Positions 8,232 to 17,505 are shown, counted from the stretch's first letter. The stretch is DNA of 64,000 nucleotides from Chthonomonadaceae bacterium (GCA_015709495.1 CP054189.1:682001-746000); one strand, 5' to 3'. Notes: generated from the sequence alone by a model not told the origin. Made by a program: numbers and translations.

Positions 8232-9350
8232 TTAGCCGATTCGGACCGGCTGGCCCGATTCGAGCGATCGCACGACAGCCACGAGAACCGCGACCGTGCC
8301 GATCCCTTCTGCGAGGTCGGGGCTGTTGGGTTCGCCGGACAGGAGCTTGGAGGCGAAATAGTCCGCGTAATTGCAGAACTCGCCGTAGTGCATCCCCTTC
8401 AATTCGTGCCGGAAGTAGTAGCCGGACATCGCGTGTTCGAAGTTCTCTTCACGCTCGATTCCATCCCTTTCGAGGGCATAGGTGAGCCTCAAGTCCGGAT
8501 ACCTCGCCACCGACGACCCTTCTGAGCCCATCAGCCAGCACTCGATCAGCGACCGCCCTTGGGGGTGCTCCGAAACTCCGTAATGCCCGAACACCCGCGC
8601 GACACGGCCGTCGGCGGCGCGAAGGTTGACGCACAGAATATCCGGCGAGGGCATCCCGTAGGTCCGAGCCAACCTCGATATGGAGCCGAGCGCATGAACC
8701 TCATCGATCTCCCCCAAGTACCACCTTGCCAAATCGATGGGGTGGCTCAGTCCGAGAAAGGCCCAGTGCGTCGAGCCTTGCGTCCAGGGGCTCTTTTCGT
8801 ACCACCAGTCCATCCGGTGGACGTAGTGGGCGTCTAGGACCTCGACCTCGCCCATCGCCCCGGATTCGAACAGTTCTCGTTGGCGCTGGAACGGCTCAAA
8901 GAACCTCGTGGACTGCCCGACTTGCAGCCGAACCCCCGAATCCTGGGCTAGCGCCAGCAACTCCTCTGCCCGTTCGAGCGACGTGAGGAGCGGTTTGGTG
9001 CAAATCACGTGCTTGCCTGCGCGGAAGGCCTGGCCGATATGGTCCGCGTGCATCGGATCGGGGGTGTAAAGGGCGACGATCCTGACCTCAGGGTCGGCGA
9101 GCATGTCCTCGTAGCGCTCGTAGACGTGCAGGTCTGGGCAGGCGAGTCGTGCCGCCGCGCGCTTCTCTTCGGCAAGGTCACACCCTGCGACCGCCCGGCA
9201 AAGCCCGGAAGCGCGCAAGGCGACGAGCAGCGTGTGTCCTTCGTGGAGTCCGAGAATCCCCACCCCCAGCCTCTTGTCGAGCGGGAGTTCTCCGTACCCC
9301 CGGCGTCGGCCTACGACGGGTTTTCCGGTCGGGAGAAAATCTGGGTGCAT
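8232..9350 (-). CDS. Gfo/Idh/MocA family NAD(P)-dependent oxidoreductase
   Basis: A 372-residue protein with an N-terminal Rossmann fold (V-G-I-L-G-L-H-E-G-H, about residues 29-38). It has the family's central C-T-K-P-L (the EKP-type catalytic/cofactor segment) and a C-terminal alpha/beta substrate domain containing G-L-S-H-P-I-D-L-A-R-W-Y. Members oxidise or reduce sugars and cyclitols; the substrate cannot be named. The first 28 residues precede the fold, and the true start may be a little downstream. It is followed 16 bases later, on the other side of its start, by the HIT gene on the same strand, suggesting a unit of mtaB, HIT and this gene. Confidence 0.85.
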   Translation of the reverse strand: MHPDFLPTGKPVVGRRRGYGELPLDKRLGVGILGLHEGHTLLVALRASGLCRAVAGCDLAEEKRAAARLACPDLHVYERYEDMLADPEVRIVALYTPDPMHADHIGQAFRAGKHVICTKPLLTSLERAEELLALAQDSGVRLQVGQSTRFFEPFQRQRELFESGAMGEVEVLDAHYVHRMDWWYEKSPWTQGSTHWAFLGLSHPIDLARWYLGEIDEVHALGSISRLARTYGMPSPDILCVNLRAADGRVARVFGHYGVSEHPQGRSLIECWLMGSEGSSVARYPDLRLTYALERDGIEREENFEHAMSGYYFRHELKGMHYGEFCNYADYFASKLLSGEPNSPDLAEGIGTVAVLVAVVRSLESGQPVRIG

Positions 9351-9365
9351 CAGGCGGCCAAGTCC

Positions 9366-9698
9366 TTAGCCTGGAGGCCACGAAAACGGCCTACCCGCCA
9401 ACAGGTGGACGTGCAGGTGATCGACCGTTTGCCCTGCGTCCATGCCTTGGTTGATCACAAGCCGAAATCCAGAGTCCAATCCCATCTGCTCGGCGATCTT
9501 CCTTGCCGCGTTCAGGAGGAACTGATGATCGCCTGAATCGGGCGCCTCGGCAACGCCCGCGATCTCCTCGCGCGGCACGATCAAGACGTGAACGGGCGCT
9601 TGAGGGTTGATGTCCTCGAACGCAAAGCAGTGCTCGTCCTGGTAGACGATCTTAGCCGGGATCTCCCCCTGCAAAATCCGCGTAAACAGCGTGGGCAT
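9366..9698 (-). CDS. HIT family nucleotide hydrolase (HinT-like)
   Basis: This small cytosolic protein (110 residues) would hydrolyse nucleotide phosphoramidates or related adenylates. It has the HinT start (F-T-R-I-L-Q-G-E-I-P-A-K-I-V-Y), the P-H-like segment V-H-V-L-I-V-P-R-E, and the catalytic histidine triad H-L-H-V-H-L-L at about residues 94-100. Length is normal for the family. It lies between mtaB upstream and the oxidoreductase downstream on the minus strand with short gaps. Confidence 0.9.
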   Translation of the reverse strand: MPTLFTRILQGEIPAKIVYQDEHCFAFEDINPQAPVHVLIVPREEIAGVAEAPDSGDHQFLLNAARKIAEQMGLDSGFRLVINQGMDAGQTVDHLHVHLLAGRPFSWPPG

Positions 9699-9751
9699 TT
9701 GGCTCCTCGCCTCAAGATTCGCCTTGGCGTGGCGAGAACCCTTCCAGAAAT

Positions 9752-11080
9752 CTATCGAGCCGCAGAAAGCGGCAGCTCAGAGGTGCGGGAGGCCGTCACG
9801 CGCTCGCCCAAAAGCGCTCCGTTCGACAACTCGTCGAGACGGACATCGACGCACCTTCCCACCCATTCCTTCGGGCCGCTCAACTTCACTTCGAGGTAAT
9901 TGTCCGTGAGCCCGGAGAGCAGGCCCGACCCCGCCGACCGGCCCTCGATCAGTACGCGCATCGTCCGCCCGAGAAATTTCCGCTTGTGAGCTTCGCCGGT
10001 TCTTGTGGCAATCCCCATCAAGACCTTGCTTCGGATTTGCTTTTCGGCGGGGTCGATGGGGTCGCCCCACTGGTCCGCCGGAGTCCCATATCTCGGGCTG
10101 AACCGGAACACGTGGGCCTTCAGGTAAGCGGCCCGCTCGCACACTTCTGCGGTCGAGGCGAACGCTTCGGGAGTCTCGGTGGGAAACCCCACCATGATGT
10201 CGGTCGTGAGCGAGATGTCGGCGACCTCCCGGTAGAGGCGGTCGCAAAGCGCCAAGTAGTCGGACTTGCGATAGCGACGGTTCATGTCAGCCAGCACCTC
10301 GTCGTCGCCACTCTGGAGCGGGATGTGGAGGTGCGGCACGACCTTGCCGGCCCGCATCAAGTCGATCAGACGGTCCGAAACTTGGTGCATTTCGATGCTG
10401 CTGATTCGAACCCGCTCGACGCCTTCGACTTGGGCGATGCTCCCGACGATGTCCTCGAAGCCCGGCCCCCCACTACCGCTTTCGGGCCCGTACGCGCCGA
10501 TAAGAACGCCGGTGAGAACCACCTCGCGATATCCTAATTCCGCCAGCCTCCGAACCTCCGCCAAGACCTCACCGGCCTCGCGCGAGACCATTCCGGGCCG
10601 CGTAAAGGGAATCGAGCAGTAGGCGCAATGGATGTTGCAGCCGTCTTGCAGCTTCACCGTCGCGCGGGTCCGGCCCAGGGTGGCGCTTGGCGTGATCGCC
10701 GAACCGCTCTCACGGGACGCGCGCTCGAGGTCAGGAGCGAACTCGAAGAGGTATTTGAGCGCGTCGAGCTTTTCAGGGTTCGGAACTACGACGTGCGCGC
10801 CCTCGATCGCCTCGTTCTTGTTCAAAGCCATTTGCGCGGCGCATCCGGTCACGACGACCTTGGCCAGCGGGTTCGTCCGGGCGGCCCTTCGGATCGTGTA
10901 GCGGCTCTTGCCCTCGGCAACGGAAGTTACGCTGCACGAGTTGATCACGTAAACGTCCGCGACAGCATCGAACGGCACAATCTCGAATCCCGCTCCGGCA
11001 AAGCTTTCGAGAATGCGCTGGGTTTCGTACTGATTGACCTTGCAGCCCAAGGTGGTAAACGCTGCCTTCGGCACTCCCAA
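9752..11080 (-). CDS. mtaB: tRNA (t6A37)-C2 methylthiotransferase
   Basis: A radical-SAM enzyme that adds a methylthio group to t6A37 of tRNA, making ms2t6A. The N-terminal UPF0004 domain opens with T-L-G-C-K-V-N-Q-Y-E-T and has further cysteines at I-N-S-C-S-V-T and V-T-G-C-A-A-Q for the auxiliary cluster. The radical-SAM motif C-N-I-H-C-A-Y-C is near residue 145, and a TRAM-like tail carries the ending. TLGCKVNQYE is typical of MtaB rather than MiaB (which has GCQMN). Length of 442 residues is normal. Confidence 0.92.
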   Translation of the reverse strand: MGVPKAAFTTLGCKVNQYETQRILESFAGAGFEIVPFDAVADVYVINSCSVTSVAEGKSRYTIRRAARTNPLAKVVVTGCAAQMALNKNEAIEGAHVVVPNPEKLDALKYLFEFAPDLERASRESGSAITPSATLGRTRATVKLQDGCNIHCAYCSIPFTRPGMVSREAGEVLAEVRRLAELGYREVVLTGVLIGAYGPESGSGGPGFEDIVGSIAQVEGVERVRISSIEMHQVSDRLIDLMRAGKVVPHLHIPLQSGDDEVLADMNRRYRKSDYLALCDRLYREVADISLTTDIMVGFPTETPEAFASTAEVCERAAYLKAHVFRFSPRYGTPADQWGDPIDPAEKQIRSKVLMGIATRTGEAHKRKFLGRTMRVLIEGRSAGSGLLSGLTDNYLEVKLSGPKEWVGRCVDVRLDELSNGALLGERVTASRTSELPLSAAR

Positions 11081-11112
11081 AGTGTACTTCGACGCCCTGC
11101 CATAATGGCCCC

Positions 11113-12096
11113 ATGCGGGCGCAGGACGTTTGGTACGGTTCCGGCCTCGCAGCCCGTGCCTTGCGGGCCCTGCTGACCCCTGTCTCGTGGCTTTACGCCG
11201 CGGGCTGGAAGTCGTATGAGGCGATGTATGCCTTGGGGCTGAAGCGGGCCTACCGCCCTTCCGTAGTGAGCCTGTGCGTTGGCAACCTCACCGCCGGCGG
11301 CAGCGGCAAGACCCCAGTGACGATCCACTTAGTGAATGCTCTTCGGCGGCTCGGGGCGACTGTGGTGGTGTCTTGTTCGGGGTATCGCGGCGCGTCTGAA
11401 TCGGGGGCATCGCTTGCGCCGGAGGGTCCCCTTTCTGCGGGGCAGTGGGGAGATGAAGCCGCTCTCCTGCGAGACCTGCTCCCGGAAACGCCCCTTATCG
11501 TGGGACGGGACAGGGTGCATGCCGCCCAGATCGCCGAGCGAGAGTTCCCCGATGCCTTGCTGGTCCTCGACGATGGGTTTCAGCATCTCCGACTGCATGC
11601 GAGCAAGTATCTGGTCTTGCACGACCCTGCCGGAAAGAACTCAAGGTGCCTGCCCGCAGGCCCGTTCCGCGAGCCCCGCAGCGGACTGAAACGCGCGGAC
11701 TTGGTCCTGCCGGGAAAGTTCCGGGTCTCCGAGGAGCCCCTTCGGTACGTAATGGGTTCGACAGGGACTCCCCTCACGCCGAAAAGCGGCCAGAGGGTCG
11801 CCGTGCTGTGCGCGATCGGTTCCCCTGAGAGGTTCGTCGCGGCACTCGAGGCCGCCGGGATTGAGATCGCCCAGAAGCGGTTGCTGCCCGACCATGACCC
11901 CTTGGACGGAGGTAACCTCTTGCGGTCGTTCGACCCAGGATTGGCGATTGTCGTCACCGCCAAGGACTGGGTGAAACTCAAGTCAAGGCCCGATGTCCAA
12001 CAGCACCAGTTCTGGGTCGCGCAGCAATCCGTCGCCATCGAGCCAGCAGGTTCGTTCGCCGAGTGGCTCCGGTCTGCCCTTGCGTCAGGCATTTAG
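11113..12096 (+). CDS. lpxK: Tetraacyldisaccharide 4'-kinase
   Basis: The inner-membrane kinase that phosphorylates the 4' position of the lipid A precursor. Residues 1-35 form a hydrophobic N-terminal helix. The P-loop N-L-T-A-G-G-S-G-K-T-P-V-T is near residue 60, and D-D-G-F-Q-H is the Walker-B-like motif typical of LpxK. Length of 327 residues is normal. Its 3' end overlaps the following acyltransferase, and it heads a five-gene envelope cluster. It shows that this organism makes lipid A and so has an LPS-bearing outer membrane. Confidence 0.93.
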   Translation: MRAQDVWYGSGLAARALRALLTPVSWLYAAGWKSYEAMYALGLKRAYRPSVVSLCVGNLTAGGSGKTPVTIHLVNALRRLGATVVVSCSGYRGASESGASLAPEGPLSAGQWGDEAALLRDLLPETPLIVGRDRVHAAQIAEREFPDALLVLDDGFQHLRLHASKYLVLHDPAGKNSRCLPAGPFREPRSGLKRADLVLPGKFRVSEEPLRYVMGSTGTPLTPKSGQRVAVLCAIGSPERFVAALEAAGIEIAQKRLLPDHDPLDGGNLLRSFDPGLAIVVTAKDWVKLKSRPDVQQHQFWVAQQSVAIEPAGSFAEWLRSALASGI

Positions 12097-12979
12097 GCGT
12101 CGTTTGGCCGGGAAGGCAGGGGCCGTGCTCTTTCGAGGGCTGCGCGCGCTGCTGAAGGGCCGCAGCCAACGAACGAAAGCGAAGCTCGGAGCAAGGCTGG
12201 GGCGGGCATTCCGCGCCGTTTCCAGGAAGTACCGAGTGCGGTGCAGGGCCAACCTCGAACTCGCGTTCCCCGAACTCGACTCCGCCCGAGTCGAAAGGAT
12301 GGCGGTTCGGGTGTTCGAGCACTTCGGAACGATTTCGCTCCGGTTTGCCGTCGGCGACATGGACCTGGACCGCGCGGCGTCCGCGGAGATCGACCTCGCC
12401 GGCACGGAACACATCGTGGCGGCCTACGAGAAGGGAGATGGGGTGCTCTTGATGACGGCTCACTTCGGCGAGTGGGAGCTGTTGCCCTACGTCCTCTCCA
12501 CGTTGGGCATCCCTTGCTCGGCGGTCACGCGGAGGATCGACGAACCCTCGCTTGAGCGGGAGATTCAGAAGCGGCGCGAATCGCAGGGCGTCGAGGTCTT
12601 TTCGAGGGGCAACGCAGCGGCGTCGATGTTGCGGGCCCTCCGAGCTGGAAAAGTCGTGGTCGTGCTCGCGGATCAAAACTCGAGCGAGTCCTTCTTGCCG
12701 TTCTTCGGCCACCCTACCGGGACCGTAATTGGTCCTGCTGTCCTCAGCCTCAGAACCGGATCGCCGATGGTGCCCGCGTTCAGCGCCAAGGATCCGAACG
12801 GCAGGCATAGCGTCTGGTTTCAGCCGCCCTTGCAGCCTTGCGGGGATTGGGAAAAGGAATCCGAAGGTCTGATGACGGCCTACAATCAGGCCGTCGAAGC
12901 CGCAGTTCGCAAGTACCCAGATCAGTACCTATGGTTCCACGACCGATGGCGCTCAGCAAGGCAAGCGGGACTCCTATGA
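12080..12979 (+). CDS. Lipid A biosynthesis lauroyl/myristoyl acyltransferase (HtrB/LpxL family)
   Basis: This membrane-associated acyltransferase would add a secondary acyl chain to lipid A. The catalytic H-F-G-E-W-E (HX4E) motif is present, with later family motifs L-A-D-Q-N-S and V-P-A-F-S. The C-terminus has Y-L-W-F-H-D-R-W, close to the expected family ending (usually QYxWxHRRF). The start is uncertain: TTG 12080 overlaps lpxK by 17 bases, and GTG 12123, preceded by a purine-rich stretch, is a good alternative. The long frame from 11993 is shadow. Its stop overlaps the next gene's ATG. Confidence 0.85.
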   Translation: MRQAFRRRLAGKAGAVLFRGLRALLKGRSQRTKAKLGARLGRAFRAVSRKYRVRCRANLELAFPELDSARVERMAVRVFEHFGTISLRFAVGDMDLDRAASAEIDLAGTEHIVAAYEKGDGVLLMTAHFGEWELLPYVLSTLGIPCSAVTRRIDEPSLEREIQKRRESQGVEVFSRGNAAASMLRALRAGKVVVVLADQNSSESFLPFFGHPTGTVIGPAVLSLRTGSPMVPAFSAKDPNGRHSVWFQPPLQPCGDWEKESEGLMTAYNQAVEAAVRKYPDQYLWFHDRWRSARQAGLL

Positions 12980-13944
12980 GCGGGCCGCGAGTTCTCATTG
13001 CCCGGTATTCCGCGATCGGCGATTGCGTGATGGCCGCGCCCGTGCCGTCCCGAATTCGGCGCAGCCACCCGAATTCGTTCCTCGTGTGGGCGATCGAAGA
13101 TCGGTGCGCCGACGTCGTGGACTCCGAAAGACTGATCGACGTCGTTGCCGTCGACGAGCGAACCAAGTGGAGGAGGCAGGGTCCCCGCTCTTGGGGACCG
13201 AAACTCAGGTTCTGGTTGTCGTTGCGAAAGCACAAGTTCGATCTCGGATTGGACCTGCAGGGCTACCCCAAGACCGCGCTCTGCCTCGCCTTCGCAAGAC
13301 CCAGAAGAACGGTCTCCGTAGGCGGTAAAGACGCCCTATCGCGGATGCTGGTACCTTCGATGAAGGGTTACGACCCCTCCATGCATATCGTGGAGAGGAA
13401 TCTCGCTGCCCTCGGCGAACTGGGCGACTTCCCGGGAGACGCGGCCCCGATCCTCCCCGAATACCGAGACATTCGAGATCGGCTTCGCCAGGATTGGCCC
13501 GCCGAAACTCCGTTGGCGAGTCTCAGCGTCGGCGCAGGTCACTCGAACAAGGCGTATCCGGCGGAGAAATGGGCCGAGGTGGCGCAAGGTTTGATCGCCC
13601 GTGGGTTTGCCGTAGCGTTGCTGGGCGGGCCGGAGGTGCAGGCTCCGCAGATTCCCGGCGCGATCGATTACGTCGGCCGCCTGCGTCTGCGCGAATCGAT
13701 GGCCGTCGTCGCTTCGAGCGCCCTTCACCTCGCCGCCGACACCGGCTCGGGACACATCGCTGCGGGTTATGGAGTGCCAGTCGTGTCGCTGTTTGGAGCT
13801 ACGCCTGCCGCGAGGTTTCGCCCCTATACGGACAACGGGGTCGTGCTTGAGGGCGAAGGCTCACCGGCGACGCTCGATCCGAGTCAGGTTCTTCAGGCAG
13901 CAACTGAGTTGTGGGAGAGGAATGCGCGTGCGATTTCTCATTAG
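12976..13944 (+). CDS. Glycosyltransferase family 9 (heptosyltransferase-like), first copy
   Basis: A GT9 enzyme probably building the LPS core from an ADP-heptose-type donor. It starts with R-V-L-I-A-R-Y-S-A-I-G-D, the GT9 N-terminal motif, and has D-L-Q-G-Y-P-K-T and the donor-site region H-L-A-A-D-T-G-S-G-H-I-A-A-G-Y-G-V-P-V-V-S-L-F-G. Length is 322 residues. The ATG overlaps the TGA of the acyltransferase (ATGA), so translation is probably coupled. The next gene starts inside its 3' end. Whether it is WaaC, WaaF or another member cannot be settled by eye. Confidence 0.86.
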   Translation: MSGPRVLIARYSAIGDCVMAAPVPSRIRRSHPNSFLVWAIEDRCADVVDSERLIDVVAVDERTKWRRQGPRSWGPKLRFWLSLRKHKFDLGLDLQGYPKTALCLAFARPRRTVSVGGKDALSRMLVPSMKGYDPSMHIVERNLAALGELGDFPGDAAPILPEYRDIRDRLRQDWPAETPLASLSVGAGHSNKAYPAEKWAEVAQGLIARGFAVALLGGPEVQAPQIPGAIDYVGRLRLRESMAVVASSALHLAADTGSGHIAAGYGVPVVSLFGATPAARFRPYTDNGVVLEGEGSPATLDPSQVLQAATELWERNARAISH

Positions 13945-14863
13945 CCGGCTCTCCGCCCTCGGCGATGTGGTTTGCTCGCTTCCTGTGGCCGGGGCGCTCA
14001 AGAGGGGCTTCCCCGATTGTGAGGTCGTTTGGTACGCCGACCCCAGGTTCTCCGCCCTCGTGGACCGCTGCGCGTTCGTCGACAAGGTCGTTTTGGCGTC
14101 GCCCAAGGTCTCGCCGACGACGTGGCCCAAGCCCGAAGGCGAGTTTGACGCGGCACTGGACGTCCAGGGCCTCTTCAAGAGCGCGATCATCGTCGGGCGG
14201 TCGCGTGCCAAGCGGAAGGTGGGGTTCCATTGGCAGCGCGAAGCCGCTGGCCTGTTTTCGTCGCCGGTGACTCCCGATCCCACGAGCGCGCACGTAGTCG
14301 ATCAGTACGTCGACGTCGCGCGGGCGGTGGGTGGCGTTGCCGCCCGAGCGGAGTTCGGATTGTCGGCGACTCAGGAGGACCGGCAGCATGCGCTCTCGTT
14401 GCTTGCTGAGTTCGGCATCGAAGGAGACTACGCGGTTCTCAACCCCACTTCGGCACACGCCGCCAAGCGCTGGCCGCCGTCTTCCTTCGCTGAACTTGCA
14501 GCCAAGCTCCACGCGGAGGGCCTCCGCTGCGTCGTGATTGGCGGCAAGGCTCCGGCCGACCTCGAAGCTGCCGAAGCGGCCGTTCGCGCAGGCGGGCAGG
14601 CCATCGTGTCGCTTGCGGGGAAAACAAACTTGGGCGCGCTTGTCGCATTGATCGAAGGGTGCAAGTTCCATGTGGGTGGCGACACGGGTTCGACTCACAT
14701 TGCCGCCGCGCTGAACCGGCCCGCCATCGGACTCTATTCCGCAACCGATCCCCAGCGAACGTGCCCCTACGGCCAGATCGGGAACTGCCTCTACGAACCC
14801 ACAGGCATGGCGCAGATCTCCGTCGAAGCCGTGCGAGAGAGGATTTCGAGGGCTCTGCGATGA
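13922..14863 (+). CDS. Glycosyltransferase family 9 (heptosyltransferase-like), second copy
   Basis: A second GT9 enzyme of about 313 residues, with F-L-I-S-R-L-S-A-L-G-D-V-V at the start, A-L-D-V-Q-G-L-F-K-S-A, and the donor-site block H-V-G-G-D-T-G-S-T-H-I-A-A-A-L. The segment N-P-T-S-A-H-A-A-K-R-W matches the phosphate-binding loop of WaaC-type enzymes (usually 'TSRxxKxWP'), so this one looks closer to heptosyltransferase I. The start at 13922 lies 23 bases before the stop of the first copy, with a GGGAGAGGA Shine-Dalgarno region just upstream. Confidence 0.86.
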   Translation: MRVRFLISRLSALGDVVCSLPVAGALKRGFPDCEVVWYADPRFSALVDRCAFVDKVVLASPKVSPTTWPKPEGEFDAALDVQGLFKSAIIVGRSRAKRKVGFHWQREAAGLFSSPVTPDPTSAHVVDQYVDVARAVGGVAARAEFGLSATQEDRQHALSLLAEFGIEGDYAVLNPTSAHAAKRWPPSSFAELAAKLHAEGLRCVVIGGKAPADLEAAEAAVRAGGQAIVSLAGKTNLGALVALIEGCKFHVGGDTGSTHIAAALNRPAIGLYSATDPQRTCPYGQIGNCLYEPTGMAQISVEAVRERISRALR

Positions 14864-15615
14864 TCCGACCTGCGTTCGATCCAGACCCCGATCAAAGCTG
14901 GGCGTTTGTGTTCGCGCACCCTGACGACGAGCTTTCGATCGCGGCTTGGATTCGGCGGCTCACCCGGGCCGGGGCGCGCGTCGATCTGATCTTCACTCAC
15001 GGGACGCCCGAGCGGTTCGCCGAGGCGGGCGACTGCGGTCGGCTCCTGGGCCTGGACGACGCAAAATTGGCCACTCTCAACTTCCCGGATCGGTACCTTG
15101 CCGAGAACCTGTCCCTCATGAGGAACGCCCTGAGCGAGGTCCTCGAAGAGTTGCGTCCCGACCGAGTGGTCACCTGCGCGTTCGAGCAGGGGCACCTCGA
15201 CCATGACGCCACCCACGTCGCGGTCGTCCGGTCGTTTTCGGGACCGGTCTTTGAAGTACCTCTCTACCACACCTACGCTCAGCCAGTGCAGGTCATCAAT
15301 GAGTTCAGCGTGCCCGACCGGCGCGAGGTCTTGGAGTTGAGCGAGGAGGAGACCGAACTGAAGCGCCGTTTGCTGGCCTGCTACCCGAGTCAGCACCTTC
15401 GGACCCTGCTCGTCTGGTATTCGTTGCTTCAGAAACTCTCTCCGGGCCGTCCTCCGTTGGCGCAAAGGGAGGTCATGAGGCCCGCGAAATGGACCGACTT
15501 CCGGCGTCCTTCGCATCCCGAACCGCTCGCAGCCCGGGTCGTGCGATCGAGCCGATGGGCCCGCTGGCTGGCCGCGCTCGAACGGTTTGAGGCTTCTGAG
15601 GGACTCTCGGGGTAA
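14860..15615 (+). CDS. PIG-L family N-deacetylase
   Basis: A zinc-dependent deacetylase of the PIG-L/LmbE family, acting on an N-acetyl sugar or similar conjugate. The zinc-binding A-H-P-D-D-E motif is at about residues 21-26, and the third ligand lies in G-H-L-D-H-D-A-T-H. The first base of its ATG overlaps the TGA of the second GT9 gene (ATGA), making it the fifth gene of the coupled envelope cluster, so the substrate may be a sugar of the LPS core or a related glycan. Substrate assignment is inference from position. Confidence 0.87.
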   Translation: MIRPAFDPDPDQSWAFVFAHPDDELSIAAWIRRLTRAGARVDLIFTHGTPERFAEAGDCGRLLGLDDAKLATLNFPDRYLAENLSLMRNALSEVLEELRPDRVVTCAFEQGHLDHDATHVAVVRSFSGPVFEVPLYHTYAQPVQVINEFSVPDRREVLELSEEETELKRRLLACYPSQHLRTLLVWYSLLQKLSPGRPPLAQREVMRPAKWTDFRRPSHPEPLAARVVRSSRWARWLAALERFEASEGLSG

Positions 15616-15625
15616 AACCGGGCCT

Positions 15626-16720
15626 ATGAGTCAGCCCTACAACCGGGTCTATAACTTCTCTGCCGGCCCCTGCACGCTGCCCGTCGAAGTCCTCGAGCAG
15701 GTTCGCGACGAGTTGCTCAACTGGAACGGCTCCGGAATGAGCGTCATGGAACTCAGCCACCGAAGCAAGCATTTCGGCAGCATCATCGAAGAGACGGAAG
15801 CCGACTTCCGTTCTCTGCTGGGAATCCCTGAGTCGTACCACGTACTTTTCTTGCAGGGCGGCGCTTCGCTCCAAAACACGATGATCCCCATGAGCCTTCT
15901 CCCTGAAGGTGGGAGCGCGGACTACGTGGTAACCGGTTCGTGGGGTCAGAAGTCGGCGGAAGCGGCGCACAGGGTGGGCCAGATTCAGGTTCTTTGGGAC
16001 GGGAAGGCCCACAATTACGACCGCACGCCCGAGCCTGCAGCGCTCCAGACGACCCCAGAAGCGGCGTACGTCCACTACACCAGCAACGAGACCATCCAAG
16101 GCGTTCAGTTCTTCGAGGACCTCGCGTTCAGCGTGCCCGCAGTTTGCGATATGTCGTCGGACATCCTTTCTCGCCCGATCGACATCTCGCGCTATAACCT
16201 GATCTATGCCGGAGCGCAGAAGAACATGGGCCCGGCGGGAGCTACGGTCGTCGTGATCAGCCAAGACCTCCTCGACCGCTGCCCAAAGGACCATCACCCG
16301 ATGCTGGATTACCGGCTCCACACGGCGAACGCCTCCCTCTATAACACACCGCCTTGCTTCGCGATCTACGTGTGCGGACTGGTTTACAAATGGGTCGTGC
16401 GTCAGGGCGGCGTGGCAACGATGCAAGAACAAGCACAAGCCAAATCCCAGCTTTTGTACGATGCGATCGACTCATCGGGAGGCTTCTATAGCGGTCATTC
16501 ACAAAAGCACTGCAGGTCTGTAATGAATGTTACATTCACCCTGCCGAACGAAGAACTCACCAACGCGTTTGTGAGGGAGTCGGAAGCCTTGGGGCTGGAC
16601 GGGCTCAAGGGTCACCGGTCGGTCGGCGGAATCCGCGCCAGCATCTACAACGCCTTCCCCAAGGAAGGATGCGAAGCGCTTGCGGACTTCATGGGAGCCT
16701 TCGCTCGAAGAAACGGATAG
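15626..16720 (+). CDS. serC: Phosphoserine aminotransferase
   Basis: A PLP enzyme converting 3-phosphohydroxypyruvate to phosphoserine in serine synthesis. It begins V-Y-N-F-S-A-G-P-C-T-L-P, contains G-M-S-V-M-E-L-S-H-R, F-L-Q-G-G-A-S and the PLP lysine in Y-A-G-A-Q-K-N-M-G-P-A-G, and ends with G-G-I-R-A-S-I-Y-N-A. Length of 364 residues is normal. The ATG at 15626 follows the PIG-L gene by 10 bases. The stop TAG overlaps the GTG start of the DUF554 gene. Confidence 0.96.
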   Translation: MSQPYNRVYNFSAGPCTLPVEVLEQVRDELLNWNGSGMSVMELSHRSKHFGSIIEETEADFRSLLGIPESYHVLFLQGGASLQNTMIPMSLLPEGGSADYVVTGSWGQKSAEAAHRVGQIQVLWDGKAHNYDRTPEPAALQTTPEAAYVHYTSNETIQGVQFFEDLAFSVPAVCDMSSDILSRPIDISRYNLIYAGAQKNMGPAGATVVVISQDLLDRCPKDHHPMLDYRLHTANASLYNTPPCFAIYVCGLVYKWVVRQGGVATMQEQAQAKSQLLYDAIDSSGGFYSGHSQKHCRSVMNVTFTLPNEELTNAFVRESEALGLDGLKGHRSVGGIRASIYNAFPKEGCEALADFMGAFARRNG

Positions 16721-17505
16721 TGACCCCATACCTCGTCGGCAAGGGAACCGCGCTCAACACGGCCACGGTCGTCGTGGGTTCGGTCGTGGGCTTGGCTGCG
16801 GGCGCGGCAGTTCCTCCTGAATACAAGGTCGTCGCCACGGCGGGGATCGGGCTGGCGACACTGGGGCTTGGCGTCAAGATGTTCTTAGAAACCAGGAGCG
16901 TCTTGATCGTAGTTGCGGCCATCGTCTTAGGAGGGGTTCTGGGCCTCCTCTTGCGTCTCGACGAGGGACTCCGCGCCTTTGCGGAGTTCGCCAAGTCGAC
17001 TCTGGGCGCAGCCGAGGACGGCCGCTTCGAGGAGGGTTTGATCACCGCGAGCGTGCTCTTTTGCGTCGGCCCGATGACGCTCTTGGGGTGCCTGCAGGAC
17101 GGGCTCGAAGGCAAGATTGAGTTGCTCGCGATCAAGTCGACGCTTGATGGCTTCGCGGCGCTGTTTCTTTCTGCTACGCTCGGAGCGGGAGTCTTGGTCT
17201 CGGCGCTGGTCGTATTGGTATTTCAGGGAGCCTTAACGAACGGCGCCACCCGGCTCAAGTTCTTGGCGCGCCACAACGACCGCTTGGCAGAGACCACAGC
17301 AGTCGGAGGGTTGCTGCTTGTCGCGATCGGGTTAGGGCTGCTAGAGGTCAAGAGCCTTGCCGCCGCGACCTATCTGCCCGCGCTCGTAGTGGCCCCGATT
17401 CTGGTTGGGCTGCAAGGGGGAGTGATTCGACGTTGGCGAAGCAAGGGACGCGAAGGGGAGCAGGGCTCGGCTGCCGGAGGTTCGGATAGGGCCGGTTTCG
17501 AGTGA
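16720..17505 (+). CDS. DUF554 family membrane protein
   Basis: A 261-residue membrane protein with about seven hydrophobic segments. Family features are the opening G-K-G-T-A-L-N-T-A-T-V-V-V-G-S, the central F-C-V-G-P-M-T-L-L-G-C-L-Q-D-G and the I-K-S-T-L-D-G-F-A-A-L region. DUF554 proteins (such as YdfK) are putative transporters of unknown substrate. I chose GTG 16720, whose first base is the last base of the serC stop, because the similarity starts there; the longer frame is a shadow of serC. The gap to the following peptidase is 13 bases. Confidence 0.85.
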   Translation: MTPYLVGKGTALNTATVVVGSVVGLAAGAAVPPEYKVVATAGIGLATLGLGVKMFLETRSVLIVVAAIVLGGVLGLLLRLDEGLRAFAEFAKSTLGAAEDGRFEEGLITASVLFCVGPMTLLGCLQDGLEGKIELLAIKSTLDGFAALFLSATLGAGVLVSALVVLVFQGALTNGATRLKFLARHNDRLAETTAVGGLLLVAIGLGLLEVKSLAAATYLPALVVAPILVGLQGGVIRRWRSKGREGEQGSAAGGSDRAGFE

